A stretch of DNA of 64,000 nt from Streptomyces sp. JH34. GTDB taxonomy: Bacteria; Actinomycetota; Actinomycetes; Streptomycetales; Streptomycetaceae. The DNA lies in contig NZ_JAJSOO010000001.1 in NCBI RefSeq assembly GCF_029428875.1, positions 5,394,001 through 5,458,000 of the forward strand, written 5' to 3'. The position numbers and the translations under genes are program-made. Positions 21,203-28,221 of the stretch are shown here, one piece after another (positions within the stretch are counted from its first letter, which is position 1; each line of letters begins with the position of its first letter). The notes under the pieces were generated by a model that saw only the letters and a program-made list of their open reading frames with translations, had not been told where the DNA came from and searched no databases.

Positions 21203-21685
21203 ATGGCTGAGGAGAGGACCGGCACGGAGGGAGCGGGATTCGAGCTGCCGCTGCTGCTGTTCGCGGGCTTCCGGTCGATCATCGACGCGATGCACCGTGA
21301 CCTGGCCGCCCACGGCCACCGGGACGTACGCCCGGCCTACGGCTTCGCGCTCCAGGCCGTCGGACGGGAGGGGGCGAGCGCCAGCGAGATCGGCCGGCGG
21401 CTGGGGGTGTCCAAGCAGGCGGCCGGGAAGACGGTCGACAAGCTGGAGGGCCTCGGATACGTGGAACGCGTCGACGACCCCGAGGACGGGCGGCGCAAGG
21501 TGGTCAGGCCCACCGCGCGAGGCGTCGACATGCTGGCCAGGTCCGCCGAGGGCTTCGACCGGCTCCGCGCCGAATGGGTCGCGGAGCTGGGCGCCGAGCG
21601 GGTCGGGGCGATGGAGGCGGACCTCAGGAGGATGGCGCCCGCGGCCGCGTTCCGGCTGGACGCCGAGCGCTGGTTCGCCGGCTGA
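21203..21685 (+). CDS. MarR-family transcriptional regulator
   Basis: A 160-residue winged-helix regulator. The DNA-binding core is SASEIGRRLGVSKQAAGKTVDKLEGLGYVERVDDPEDGRR-like (helix-turn-helix plus wing with Asp-Asp-Arg), in the usual position after an N-terminal dimerisation helix (residues 12-35). The ATG at 21203 has a GAGGT site inside one operator half-site. No cysteine is evident in the sensing region, so ligand binding is as likely as thiol oxidation. It probably represses itself and the divergent AhpD-like gene. Confidence 0.92.
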   Translation: MAEERTGTEGAGFELPLLLFAGFRSIIDAMHRDLAAHGHRDVRPAYGFALQAVGREGASASEIGRRLGVSKQAAGKTVDKLEGLGYVERVDDPEDGRRKVVRPTARGVDMLARSAEGFDRLRAEWVAELGAERVGAMEADLRRMAPAAAFRLDAERWFAG

Positions 21686-21689
21686 GGGC

Positions 21690-21720
21690 CCCGGGCCGGG
21701 GGACGCGCTCCCGGCCCGGG
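21690..21720. terminator. Bidirectional terminator
   Basis: A perfect 11-bp inverted repeat (21690-21700 with 21710-21720), loop 9 nt, between the convergent MarR and response-regulator genes. Confidence 0.8.
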
Positions 21721-21734
21721 TGGCGGGCGTGCGG

Positions 21735-22382
21735 TCAGCCCCGGTCGAGGTAGGCGAGGACCGCGAGCACGCGGCGGTTGTCGTCGTCCGACACGGGCAG
21801 GCCGAGCTTGCTGAAGATGTTCGAGGTGTGTTTGGCCACCGCCCGCTCCGTGACCACCATCTGCGCGGCGATCGCCCCGTTCGAACGGCCCTGCGCCATC
21901 AGTTCCATGACCTCACGCTCCCGGGGCGTCAGAGCGCCCATCGGCTCGTCCACCGACCGCCGCGACAGCAGCTGCGAGATGACCTGCGGATCCATCGCCG
22001 TGCCGCCCGCCGCCACCCGGCGCACCGCGTCGATGAACTGGTCGGCGTCGAACACCCGGTCCTTCAGCAGGTAGCCGATGCCGCCGTTGCCGTCTGCCAG
22101 CAGCTCCCGGGCGTACAGCTGCTCGACGTGCTGCGACAGGACGAGGACAGGCAAGCCCGGCCGGTCGCGGCGGGCGGTCAGTGCGCACTGGAGGCCCTCG
22201 TCCGTGTGGGACGGCGGGAGCCGGACGTCGACGACGGCGACGTCCGGCTTCAACTCCGCCAAGGCCTTCGTCAGTTCGGGCCCGCTCTCGACTGCCGCCG
22301 CGATCTCGAAATCGTAGGCTTCCAGCATCCGCACGAGGCCGTCACGGAGCAGGAAGAGATCTTCGGCTAGGACAACGCGCAA
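21735..22382 (-). CDS. NarL/LuxR-type response regulator
   Basis: A 215-residue response regulator paired with the kinase just upstream. The receiver domain occupies residues 1-120, with acidic pocket AED, phospho-acceptor Asp52 (VAVVDVRLPP) and the Lys of YLLKDRV. The LuxR helix-turn-helix (about 150-205) contains LTPREREVMELMAQGRSNGAIA. There is no ATG or GTG; TTG at 22382 gives the canonical start LRVVLAEDLFLLRDG and is preceded by GGAGATCCC. The start lies 16 bases inside the kinase gene, so translation is coupled. The stimulus is unknown. Confidence 0.9.
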   Translation of the reverse strand: MRVVLAEDLFLLRDGLVRMLEAYDFEIAAAVESGPELTKALAELKPDVAVVDVRLPPSHTDEGLQCALTARRDRPGLPVLVLSQHVEQLYARELLADGNGGIGYLLKDRVFDADQFIDAVRRVAAGGTAMDPQVISQLLSRRSVDEPMGALTPREREVMELMAQGRSNGAIAAQMVVTERAVAKHTSNIFSKLGLPVSDDDNRRVLAVLAYLDRG

Positions 22383-23632
22383 GGGATCTCCATGGTCACC
22401 ATGGTGGGGCCGCCCGCAGGGCTGCTGACGGCCAGTACGCCGTCGAATGTACCCAGCCGCCGTTCGATTCCGCTGAGCCCCGAGCCCGCGCCGATCGTCG
22501 CGCCGCCCTTGCCGTTGTCCGTGACCGAGATCCGCAGCATCCCCTCGGCGTGGTGCACGTCCACCCACATGCGGTCCGCGCCCGCGTGCTTCACCACGTT
22601 CGTCAGGGACTCGCTGACGGCGAAGTACGCCGCCGACTCGACCGGTGCCTCGGCGCGGCCGGGCAGTTCCACGGTCACCTCCGAGGTGATCGGGAGCCGC
22701 AGCGCCAGCGCCTTCACCGCGTCACCCAGCCCGCGCTCGGCGAGCACCGGCGGGTGGATGCCCCGTACGAGGTCACGCAGTTCGGTCAGCGCTTCCGCGG
22801 AGGACGTACGCGTCATCGCCAGCAGCTTCTTCGCCTGCGCCGGGTCCTTCTCGATGAGCGCCTCGATGGTGCCGAGGTTCATGCCCATGGCGACCAGCCG
22901 GGCCTGCGCGCCGTCGTGCAGGTCCCGCTCGATGCGGCGCAGTTCGGAGGCCGCCGTGTCCACAGCCTCGTGCCGGGTCTCGGTGAGCCGGTCGATGCGC
23001 TGCGCGAGTTCCTCCGGGGCGGGCGCCAGCGCAGACCGGGCGAGCACGAAGTGCAGCCGCAACAGGGGCCGGCTCGCCCGCACACCCACGTGGAAGAGGA
23101 CGACACCGAGGGCCGCCGCGGCCAGCCCCGTCAGCTGGCTGTCGACCGGCACGAACGCGTACCAGTACGTGTCGTCCTCGAACACCCGCCACAGCCCCGC
23201 CGCCAGGACGAGCCCCTCCACCGGATAGACCAGCAGGGCCCAGCAGAAGACCAGCAGCACGAAGCCGGCGGTCATGTCGAGCAGCAGCCACCGCAGGTCC
23301 CGCCAGGTCGCCGGGTCCTTCATGATCAGTGTGGTGCGCTCGACCTGCCCGGTGAAGCCGTCGCGCACGTCCTTCGGGAACGGCCGGTAGGGGACCGGGA
23401 CGCGGATGTCCGACCACTGGGCCGCGAGCAGCCTGCGCCGGTTTGCGTGCTTGCGCACCGCCTGCGTGAGCCACGGAGTGGTGACCAGGCCCACGCCCAG
23501 CAGGATGAGGGTGAAGGAGAGCAACGACAGGATGAAGAGGACGGCCGAGCCCGCGAGGGCCTCGAAGGAGAGGACGAACGCCCGCCCACCGCTCCGCAGC
23601 GCGGTCCGTACCCGGCTCTCGGCCGATCTCAT
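22367..23632 (-). CDS. NarL-type sensor histidine kinase
   Basis: A 421-residue membrane kinase. Several hydrophobic segments occur in the N-terminal 200 residues (about four membrane helices, an early one being VLSFEALAGSAVLFILSL). A HisKA_3 dimerisation domain follows, with the phospho-acceptor His239 in RDLHDGAQARL. The C-terminal HATPase ends with DNGKGG and GSGLSGIERRL. ATG 23632 is chosen because a GAGGGGAG site precedes it; the ATG at 23650 has none. The signal sensed is not evident. Confidence 0.92.
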   Translation of the reverse strand: MRSAESRVRTALRSGGRAFVLSFEALAGSAVLFILSLLSFTLILLGVGLVTTPWLTQAVRKHANRRRLLAAQWSDIRVPVPYRPFPKDVRDGFTGQVERTTLIMKDPATWRDLRWLLLDMTAGFVLLVFCWALLVYPVEGLVLAAGLWRVFEDDTYWYAFVPVDSQLTGLAAAALGVVLFHVGVRASRPLLRLHFVLARSALAPAPEELAQRIDRLTETRHEAVDTAASELRRIERDLHDGAQARLVAMGMNLGTIEALIEKDPAQAKKLLAMTRTSSAEALTELRDLVRGIHPPVLAERGLGDAVKALALRLPITSEVTVELPGRAEAPVESAAYFAVSESLTNVVKHAGADRMWVDVHHAEGMLRISVTDNGKGGATIGAGSGLSGIERRLGTFDGVLAVSSPAGGPTMVTMEIPCALS

Positions 23633-23763
23633 GATGGTGTCTCCCCTCACCGGGCCCCACGTCGGATCCCGTTCGGCCCTCAGTCTCCCCCGTGCACGAG
23701 CGCCGTGGTCAGCCGTTCCGCCACCCGACGGGGGGTGTATCTGGCACCACCCCCCGGGCGACG

Positions 23764-23799
23764 CGAGGAGGCCCCGGATCCGGACCCGGGGCCTCCTCG
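23764..23799 (-). terminator. Terminator of the winged-helix gene
   Basis: A perfect 14-bp inverted repeat (23764-23777 with 23786-23799), loop 8 nt, immediately downstream of the stop at 23813. Confidence 0.8.
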
Positions 23800-23812
23800 T
23801 CTCGGTGTGCGA

Positions 23813-24433
23813 TCAGGGCGCGTACTTGTAGCCCACGCGCCGCACGGTCTGGATCGACCGGCGGTGCTCGGCGCCCAGCTTGCGGCGGAGCCGGGCCACA
23901 TGGACGTCGACGGTGCGCCCGTCGCCCACATGTCCGTAGCCCCAGACCGTCGTCACCAGCTGATCGCGGGTGTGCACCCGGTGCGGGTGCGCCACCAGGT
24001 GCGCCAGCAGCTCGAATTCGAGGTAGGTGAGGTCGAGGGTGACACCGTCCACGGCGGCGGTGCGCCGGGTGGAGTCGATCCGCACGGGGCCGCTCGCCGG
24101 GGCGTCGGCCGCGGGTTCCGGCACGAACGCGCGGTGCTGCGCGGACGCCACCGCCCCCGCCGGCTGCTGGTCGGCGGGCACGAGGACCAGGTAGCCGACC
24201 ATCGGCGGGTGGCCCGGCAGAGCGGGCAGCGTGTGCTGGGGCGCGGGAAGCCAGGTGGCGCCCGGCGGCAGGAAGCCGGCCGCGTCCGCGAGTTCGACGA
24301 CCTCGTCACGGTCGACTGCACGCAGCCGGTTGCGGTTGGGGGACAGGGTGTTGCGGGCGGTGGTGGCCGCAGCGGACACCGCGGTCGCCGCTGTGGCGGC
24401 GGACGCGGTGGAGAAAGTACGGGTGTTCGCCAT
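23813..24433 (-). CDS. Orphan winged-helix (OmpR-type) DNA-binding protein
   Basis: A 206-residue protein with no receiver domain. Residues 1-40 are Ala/Thr-rich, and the middle part (about 45-120) is poorly ordered-looking with a short hydrophobic strand (MVGYLVLVPA). The C-terminal 95 residues are a clear OmpR/PhoB-type winged helix (LDLTYLEFELLAHLVAHP, then TRDQLVTTVWGYGHVGDGRTVDVHVARLRRKLG, ending VRRVGYKYAP). Lacking a phospho-acceptor, it is presumably controlled by abundance or a partner. A 39-codon ORF lies just upstream on the same strand and glnII beyond that. Confidence 0.85.
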   Translation of the reverse strand: MANTRTFSTASAATAATAVSAAATTARNTLSPNRNRLRAVDRDEVVELADAAGFLPPGATWLPAPQHTLPALPGHPPMVGYLVLVPADQQPAGAVASAQHRAFVPEPAADAPASGPVRIDSTRRTAAVDGVTLDLTYLEFELLAHLVAHPHRVHTRDQLVTTVWGYGHVGDGRTVDVHVARLRRKLGAEHRRSIQTVRRVGYKYAP

Positions 24434-24512
24434 GAGGGGTCAGCTCTTTCGCGCGAGGAGTCGTCGAGGACGTACGTCGTGCGCGCGGGCCGAAGGCCGG
24501 GGTGAGGCGGCT

Positions 24513-24632
24513 TTAGAGGGCCTGCGCGTTCCACGCGCGGCAACACACCCGGTCGAAGTCATGGTGCTGACGGGAGGGCCAGAACGGCTCGAGGTCGCTG
24601 CGACCCGACGCGGTGTACTGGTAGCTGGCCAT
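24513..24632 (-). CDS. Small ORF with tandem Cys codons, possible leader peptide
   Basis: A 39-residue ORF ending 79 bases before the winged-helix gene. It starts MASYQYTASGRSDLEPFW and its C-terminal half reads SRQHHDFDRVCCRAWNAQAL. The R-x-H-x-D-F/L-x-R-V-x-C pattern resembles the short leader peptides found before sulfur-metabolism genes in actinobacteria, and the adjacent Cys codons could sense cysteinyl-tRNA. The start has only a weak AGGGAC site. It may instead be a conserved small protein. The intervening 79 bases contain a GACGTACGTC palindrome and a GGCC-TTC-GGCC hairpin. The reading is inference from pattern alone. Confidence 0.5.
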   Translation of the reverse strand: MASYQYTASGRSDLEPFWPSRQHHDFDRVCCRAWNAQAL

Positions 24633-24800
24633 GTCCCTATTGAAGCAGAGTTCGGCGCCGCGCAGCAGGGTCCTCTCACCCGTCGATACGGACCGCCGCG
24701 TCAGGTTCCCCACGGCCCCCTCCCGCACCTGCCGTTCCGGTCCACCACCGCCCCGGGCCGCGCGCTCCCGTCCACTCCACGCCCCGGCGTCGGCAGGGCA

Positions 24801-24838
24801 CGCCGAAGGGGCGCCCGGATACGGACGCCCCTTCGGCG
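24801..24838 (-). terminator. glnII terminator
   Basis: A perfect 13-bp inverted repeat (24801-24813 with 24826-24838), 12-nt loop, directly downstream of the glnII stop. Confidence 0.85.
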
Positions 24839-24862
24839 AGGCCGGTACGAGCCGGTCGCGGA

Positions 24863-25906
24863 TCAGACCTGGTCGGCCTTCTCCAGAGCGGTGCAGCAGG
24901 TGTCGACGATCAGCCGCGTGACCACGTACGGGTCGACGTTGGCGTTCGGGCGGCGGTCCTCGATGTAGCCCTTCCGGTCCTGCTCGACCTGCCACGGGAT
25001 GCGGACCGAGGCGCCGCGGTCGGAGACGCCGTAGCTGTACTCGTTCCACGGGGCGGTCTCGTGCAGGCCGGTCAGGCGGTCGTCGATGCCCGCGCCGTAG
25101 TTCTTGACGTGGTCCATCGGCTTCGAGCCCTCACCGAGCGACTCGGCCGCGGTGATGATCGCCTCGTAACCCTCACGCATGGCCTTGGTGGAGAAGTTGG
25201 TGTGCGCCCCCGCGCCGTTCCAGTCGCCCTTGACCGGCTTCGGGTCCAGGGTCGCGGAGACGTTGTAGTCCTCGGCGGTGCGGTACAGCAGCCAGCGCGC
25301 GATCCACAGGTGGTCGGAGACCTCCAGCGGGGAGACCGGGCCGACCTGGAACTCCCACTGGCCGGGCATGACCTCGGCGTTGATGCCGGAGATGGCGAGG
25401 CCCGCCTTCAGGCAGTTGTCCAGGTGCGTCTCGACGATGTCGCGGCCGAAGATCTCGTCGGAGCCGACGCCGCAGTAGTAGCCGCCCTGCGCGGCGGGGA
25501 AGCCGCCCTCGGGGAAGCCCAGCGGACGGTGGCCGTCGAAGAAGGTGTACTCCTGCTCGATGCCGAAGATCGGCTCCTGGCCCGCGAACCGCTCGGCGAC
25601 CGGGCGCAGCTCGGCGCGGGTGTTGGACTCGTGCGGAGTCATGTCGATGTTGAAGACCTCGCACAGGACGAGGACGTCGTCGCCGCCGCGGATCGGGTCC
25701 GGACACGAGAAGACCGGCTTCAGCACCCGGTCGGAGGCGTGGCCCTCGGCCTGGTTGGTGCTCGAACCGTCGAAGCCCCAGATGGGCAGATCCGCCACGT
25801 CCTGCGTGGGGCTGCCGGCCATGATCTTCGTCTTGGAACGAAGCTTCGCGGTCGGCTCGGTGCCGTCGATCCAGATGTACTCAGCCTTGAACGTCACGGA
25901 CGCCAT
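24863..25906 (-). CDS. glnII: Glutamine synthetase type II
   Basis: A 347-residue ATP-dependent ammonium-assimilating enzyme of the eukaryote-like GSII class found in Streptomyces, Frankia and rhizobia. Diagnostic segments are the N-terminal AEYIWIDGTEPTAKLRSKTK, the metal-binding EQEYTFFDG, GQWEFQVGP, the ATP/glutamate region DWNGAGAHTNFSTKAMR, and RGASVRIPWQVEQDRKGYIEDRRP near the end. Length is normal. There is no adenylylation site of the GSI kind. The ATG at 25906 directly follows AAAGG. A GlnR box lies 46-84 bases upstream, so expression should rise in nitrogen limitation. Confidence 0.97.
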   Translation of the reverse strand: MASVTFKAEYIWIDGTEPTAKLRSKTKIMAGSPTQDVADLPIWGFDGSSTNQAEGHASDRVLKPVFSCPDPIRGGDDVLVLCEVFNIDMTPHESNTRAELRPVAERFAGQEPIFGIEQEYTFFDGHRPLGFPEGGFPAAQGGYYCGVGSDEIFGRDIVETHLDNCLKAGLAISGINAEVMPGQWEFQVGPVSPLEVSDHLWIARWLLYRTAEDYNVSATLDPKPVKGDWNGAGAHTNFSTKAMREGYEAIITAAESLGEGSKPMDHVKNYGAGIDDRLTGLHETAPWNEYSYGVSDRGASVRIPWQVEQDRKGYIEDRRPNANVDPYVVTRLIVDTCCTALEKADQV

Positions 25907-25952
25907 CCTTTGCGGGTGCTGCGGTCTATGGTGCGCAGCTTCGCAAGACGCG

Positions 25953-25990
25953 ATTTCCCGACCGTTGCCCGAATGTGAACCCGGTGTTAC
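25953..25990 (-). promoter_or_regulatory. GlnR binding site of glnII
   Basis: Read on the minus strand, GTAAC, TTCAC, GCAAC and GAAAT follow one another with exactly six bases between each, matching the GlnR pattern of alternating gTnAC and GaAAC boxes. An extra GAAAC (minus strand, 25995-25999) lies just upstream with four-base spacing. Confidence 0.85.
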
Positions 25991-26130
25991 CGAGGTTTCC
26001 CGAAGGTGTCGGACGGCAGGTCCCCGCCGCCCGGGGCCGTCTCACCCTGCGGCGCACCGGATACGTTCCGGGCCGGCGCCCCGGGCGGCTCCGGGACCGT
26101 GCCGCCCCGGGGGCCGGGCAGACTGGCGGC

Positions 26131-27054
26131 ATGACCACACACGACTCCTCCGCCCCGCCGCTGCGGATCGGCCTCGTCGGGGCCGGCCCCTGGGCGCGCC
26201 TGACCCACGCCCCCGCCCTCGCCGCCCACCCCGGGGTCGTACTCAGCGGCGTCTGGGGCCGCCGCCCCGAGGCGGCGGAGGCACTCGCCGCGGCCCACGG
26301 CACCGACGCGTACACCGGTGAGGCGGGCTTCGACGCGCTCCTGGCCACGAGCGACGCCGTGGCCTTCGCCGTGCCGCCGGACGTCCAGGCGCCCCTGGCC
26401 GCGCGGGCCGCGGGCGCGGGGCGCCACCTGCTGCTGGACAAACCGGTCGCCACCACGGTGGCGGCGGCGCACGAGGTCGCCGACGCCGCCGGGCGGACCG
26501 GGGTCGCCTCCGTGGTCTTCTGCACCCTGCGGTTCGCCCGGGGCACGGCCCCGTGGATCGCCGAACAGGCCGCGGCGGGTGGTTGGTTCACGGCCCGCGC
26601 GGCGTGGATCGGCGCACTCTTCGCCCCGGGAACGGACAACGAGTTCGCCGCCTCGCCCTGGCGCCGCGAGAAGGGGGGCCTGTGGGACGTGGGCCCGCAC
26701 GCGCTCTCGGTCCTGATCCCGGTCCTGGGCGACGTGACGGACGTGGTCGCGGCCCGCGGGCCCGCCGACGCCGTCCATCTGCTGCTCCGGCACACCTCGG
26801 GGGCGTCGAGCACGGTGACGCTGGCCCTGGACGCTCCGGCGGGCGCGGCGGGCACCGAGGTCGAGTTCCGGGGCGAGGCGGGGGTGTCCGCCCTCCCGGA
26901 GGGAGGCGGCGACGCGCTCGGCGCGTTCCGGGCTGCCGTGGACGCGCTGTCCGAGGCCGTACGCACGGGGACGCCGCACCCCTGCGACGTACGGTTCGGG
27001 CTGCGGCTCACCGAGGTCCTCGCGCAGGCCGAGGCGGAGCTGGGCCGGCCCTGA
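26131..27054 (+). CDS. Gfo/Idh/MocA-family oxidoreductase
   Basis: A 307-residue NAD(P)-dependent dehydrogenase-like protein. The N-terminal Rossmann fold has IGLVGAGPWARLTHAPALAAHP (GxGxxG variant GAGPWA). The family's LLDKPVATT segment with the catalytic-region Lys is at about residue 105, and the C-terminal beta-sheet domain includes GGLWDVGPHALSVLIPVLG with the conserved His. The substrate (sugar, inositol or similar) cannot be deduced. It is a monocistronic gene divergent from glnII. Confidence 0.9.
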   Translation: MTTHDSSAPPLRIGLVGAGPWARLTHAPALAAHPGVVLSGVWGRRPEAAEALAAAHGTDAYTGEAGFDALLATSDAVAFAVPPDVQAPLAARAAGAGRHLLLDKPVATTVAAAHEVADAAGRTGVASVVFCTLRFARGTAPWIAEQAAAGGWFTARAAWIGALFAPGTDNEFAASPWRREKGGLWDVGPHALSVLIPVLGDVTDVVAARGPADAVHLLLRHTSGASSTVTLALDAPAGAAGTEVEFRGEAGVSALPEGGGDALGAFRAAVDALSEAVRTGTPHPCDVRFGLRLTEVLAQAEAELGRP

Positions 27055-27088
27055 ACCCGAGGGGGCCCCACGTCCCCGAGTGGCGGAT

Positions 27089-27322
27089 TCAGTCCCGGTC
27101 ATCGCCCAGAGCCGCGTGCGCCTCCAGGAGGAGGCGCCGTACGGCCGCGGCCTCCCGGTCGTCGAAGGTGCGCAGCAGACCGGCCATCCGGGCCAGAGGG
27201 CGCCCGAAGAACTCCTGCCCCCGCTCCACCGCCCGTGCGTCGACCGTGAGCAGCACCCGGCGGCTCGCCGCGACGGCGTCCCTGCACCCGGTCGTCGAGA
27301 GGGTGACGATCGCCGGCGCCAC
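27089..27322 (-). CDS. Short ORF resembling a MarR-type C-terminal fragment
   Basis: A 77-residue ORF. Its second half (GQEFFGRPLARMAGLLRTFDDREAAAVRRLLLEAHAAL) looks like the dimerisation tail of MarR-family regulators, where a Phe/Leu-rich helix is followed by LRRLL. No helix-turn-helix is found upstream in any frame of the 65 bases left before the next gene. It may be a regulator remnant or an unrelated small gene. Confidence 0.35.
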   Translation of the reverse strand: MAPAIVTLSTTGCRDAVAASRRVLLTVDARAVERGQEFFGRPLARMAGLLRTFDDREAAAVRRLLLEAHAALGDDRD

Positions 27323-27387
27323 GCATCACTCCGTGCCGCGGACGGACCCCGGGGCGGGCGGGATCAGCCGTCCCATGGAGGAGTTCC

Positions 27388-27747
27388 TCAGCGCCCGAGC
27401 GCGTCCCTGACCGCCTGGTCCGTCCGCGCCACGACCGCCGAGCCGTCCTGCGCGGTGATGATCGGCCGCTGGATCAGCTTCGGGTGCCGCGCCAGCGCCG
27501 TGATCCACCGCTCACGCGAACCCTCGTCCTTCGGCCAGTCCTCGAGCCCCAGCTCCTTCGCGTCCGCCTCCTGGGTCCGCGTGATGTCCCACGGCTCCAG
27601 TCCGAGACGGCCGAGCACCGCCCGGATCTCGTCGGGTGACGGCACGTCCTCCAGGTAGCGGCGGACGGTGTAGTCGGCGCCCTCGGCATCGAGCAGACTC
27701 ACCGCGCTGCGGCACTTGGAACATGCGGGATTGATCCAGATCTCCAT
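27388..27747 (-). CDS. ArsC/Spx-family thioredoxin-fold protein
   Basis: A 119-residue protein of the ArsC/YfgD branch. Features are the N-terminal active-site loop NPACSKCRSAVSLL (Cys-x-x-Cys), YLEDVPSPDEI, and RHPKLIQRPIITA with the conserved Arg and cis-Pro region near residue 92. Family members reduce arsenate with a thiol partner or act as redox adaptors; arsenate reduction is not certain here because no ars operon is adjacent. The ATG at 27747 is the only sensible start. Confidence 0.85.
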   Translation of the reverse strand: MEIWINPACSKCRSAVSLLDAEGADYTVRRYLEDVPSPDEIRAVLGRLGLEPWDITRTQEADAKELGLEDWPKDEGSRERWITALARHPKLIQRPIITAQDGSAVVARTDQAVRDALGR

Positions 27748-27798
27748 GGGGCCAAGGGTACGGGAGGGATCCTCGAAATGGCCTCTGGCCAGGGGCGA

Positions 27799-27821
27799 TT
27801 GTCAGTGGCGGGCCGTAGGAT
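27799..27821 (+). promoter_or_regulatory. RecA-NDp (PafBC-type) DNA-damage promoter
   Basis: TTGTCAGTG (27799-27807), eight bases, TAGGAT (27816-27821). The actinobacterial RecA/LexA-independent DNA-damage promoter is TTGTCRGTG-N8-TAnnnT, bound by PafBC, so this is a full match. It lies 45 bases before the ATG at 27867. Confidence 0.75.
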
Positions 27822-27866
27822 GGAGGTAGTTCGTGAGGGTTCCACCACCGTGCCAGGAGGTTGCCG

Positions 27867-28136
27867 ATGGCCGTCGCCACAGTCACGACCGAGCCGCTCC
27901 ACAAGCCGCTGCGCAAGAAGCGGCTCCCCGCGGGCCGTCCCCGCGAGTGGTACGTCTCCCACAACCGCCGCCTGAAGGCCATGCGCCTGACCATCGCCCT
28001 GCTCGACTCCGGCGTCTACCAGCCGTCCACCGCCGACAACGCCCGGATACGGGCGACAGCCGCACGCCTCGCCATGCACCCGCCGTCCGACACCACCTGC
28101 CGCATGGTCCGCGCCCTGATCCGGTACGGCCGCTGA
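27867..28136 (+). CDS. Small basic protein, probably DNA-damage-inducible
   Basis: An 89-residue protein rich in Arg, Lys and Ala. It includes LHKPLRKKRLPAGRPREWYVSH, then NRRLKAMRLTIALLDSGVY, and ends CRMVRALIRYGR. I recognise it as a conserved-looking Streptomyces small protein but know no function. The strong AGGAGG site (27855-27860) sets the ATG at 27867. The upstream RecA-NDp promoter implies induction by DNA damage through PafBC. A perfect 17-bp terminator follows, so it is transcribed alone. The high basic charge would suit nucleic-acid binding; that is speculation. Confidence 0.8.
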   Translation: MAVATVTTEPLHKPLRKKRLPAGRPREWYVSHNRRLKAMRLTIALLDSGVYQPSTADNARIRATAARLAMHPPSDTTCRMVRALIRYGR

Positions 28137-28141
28137 CCCCA

Positions 28142-28180
28142 CCCGCCTGTGCCCCCGGGGACTCCGGGGGCACAGGCGGG
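28142..28180 (+). terminator. Terminator of the small damage-inducible gene
   Basis: A perfect 17-bp inverted repeat (28142-28158 with 28164-28180), 5-nt loop, starting 6 bases after the stop. Confidence 0.85.
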
Positions 28181-28221
28181 TGCCGTGGGGACCGCCCGGA
28201 CCTGATGGAAGACTGCGCGCC

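Noticed and set aside
24440..24679. A 79-codon minus-strand ORF overlapping the small Cys-Cys ORF
   Set aside because: Its sequence is Ser/Pro/Arg-rich shadow composition; the overlapping 39-codon frame has the more protein-like sequence.
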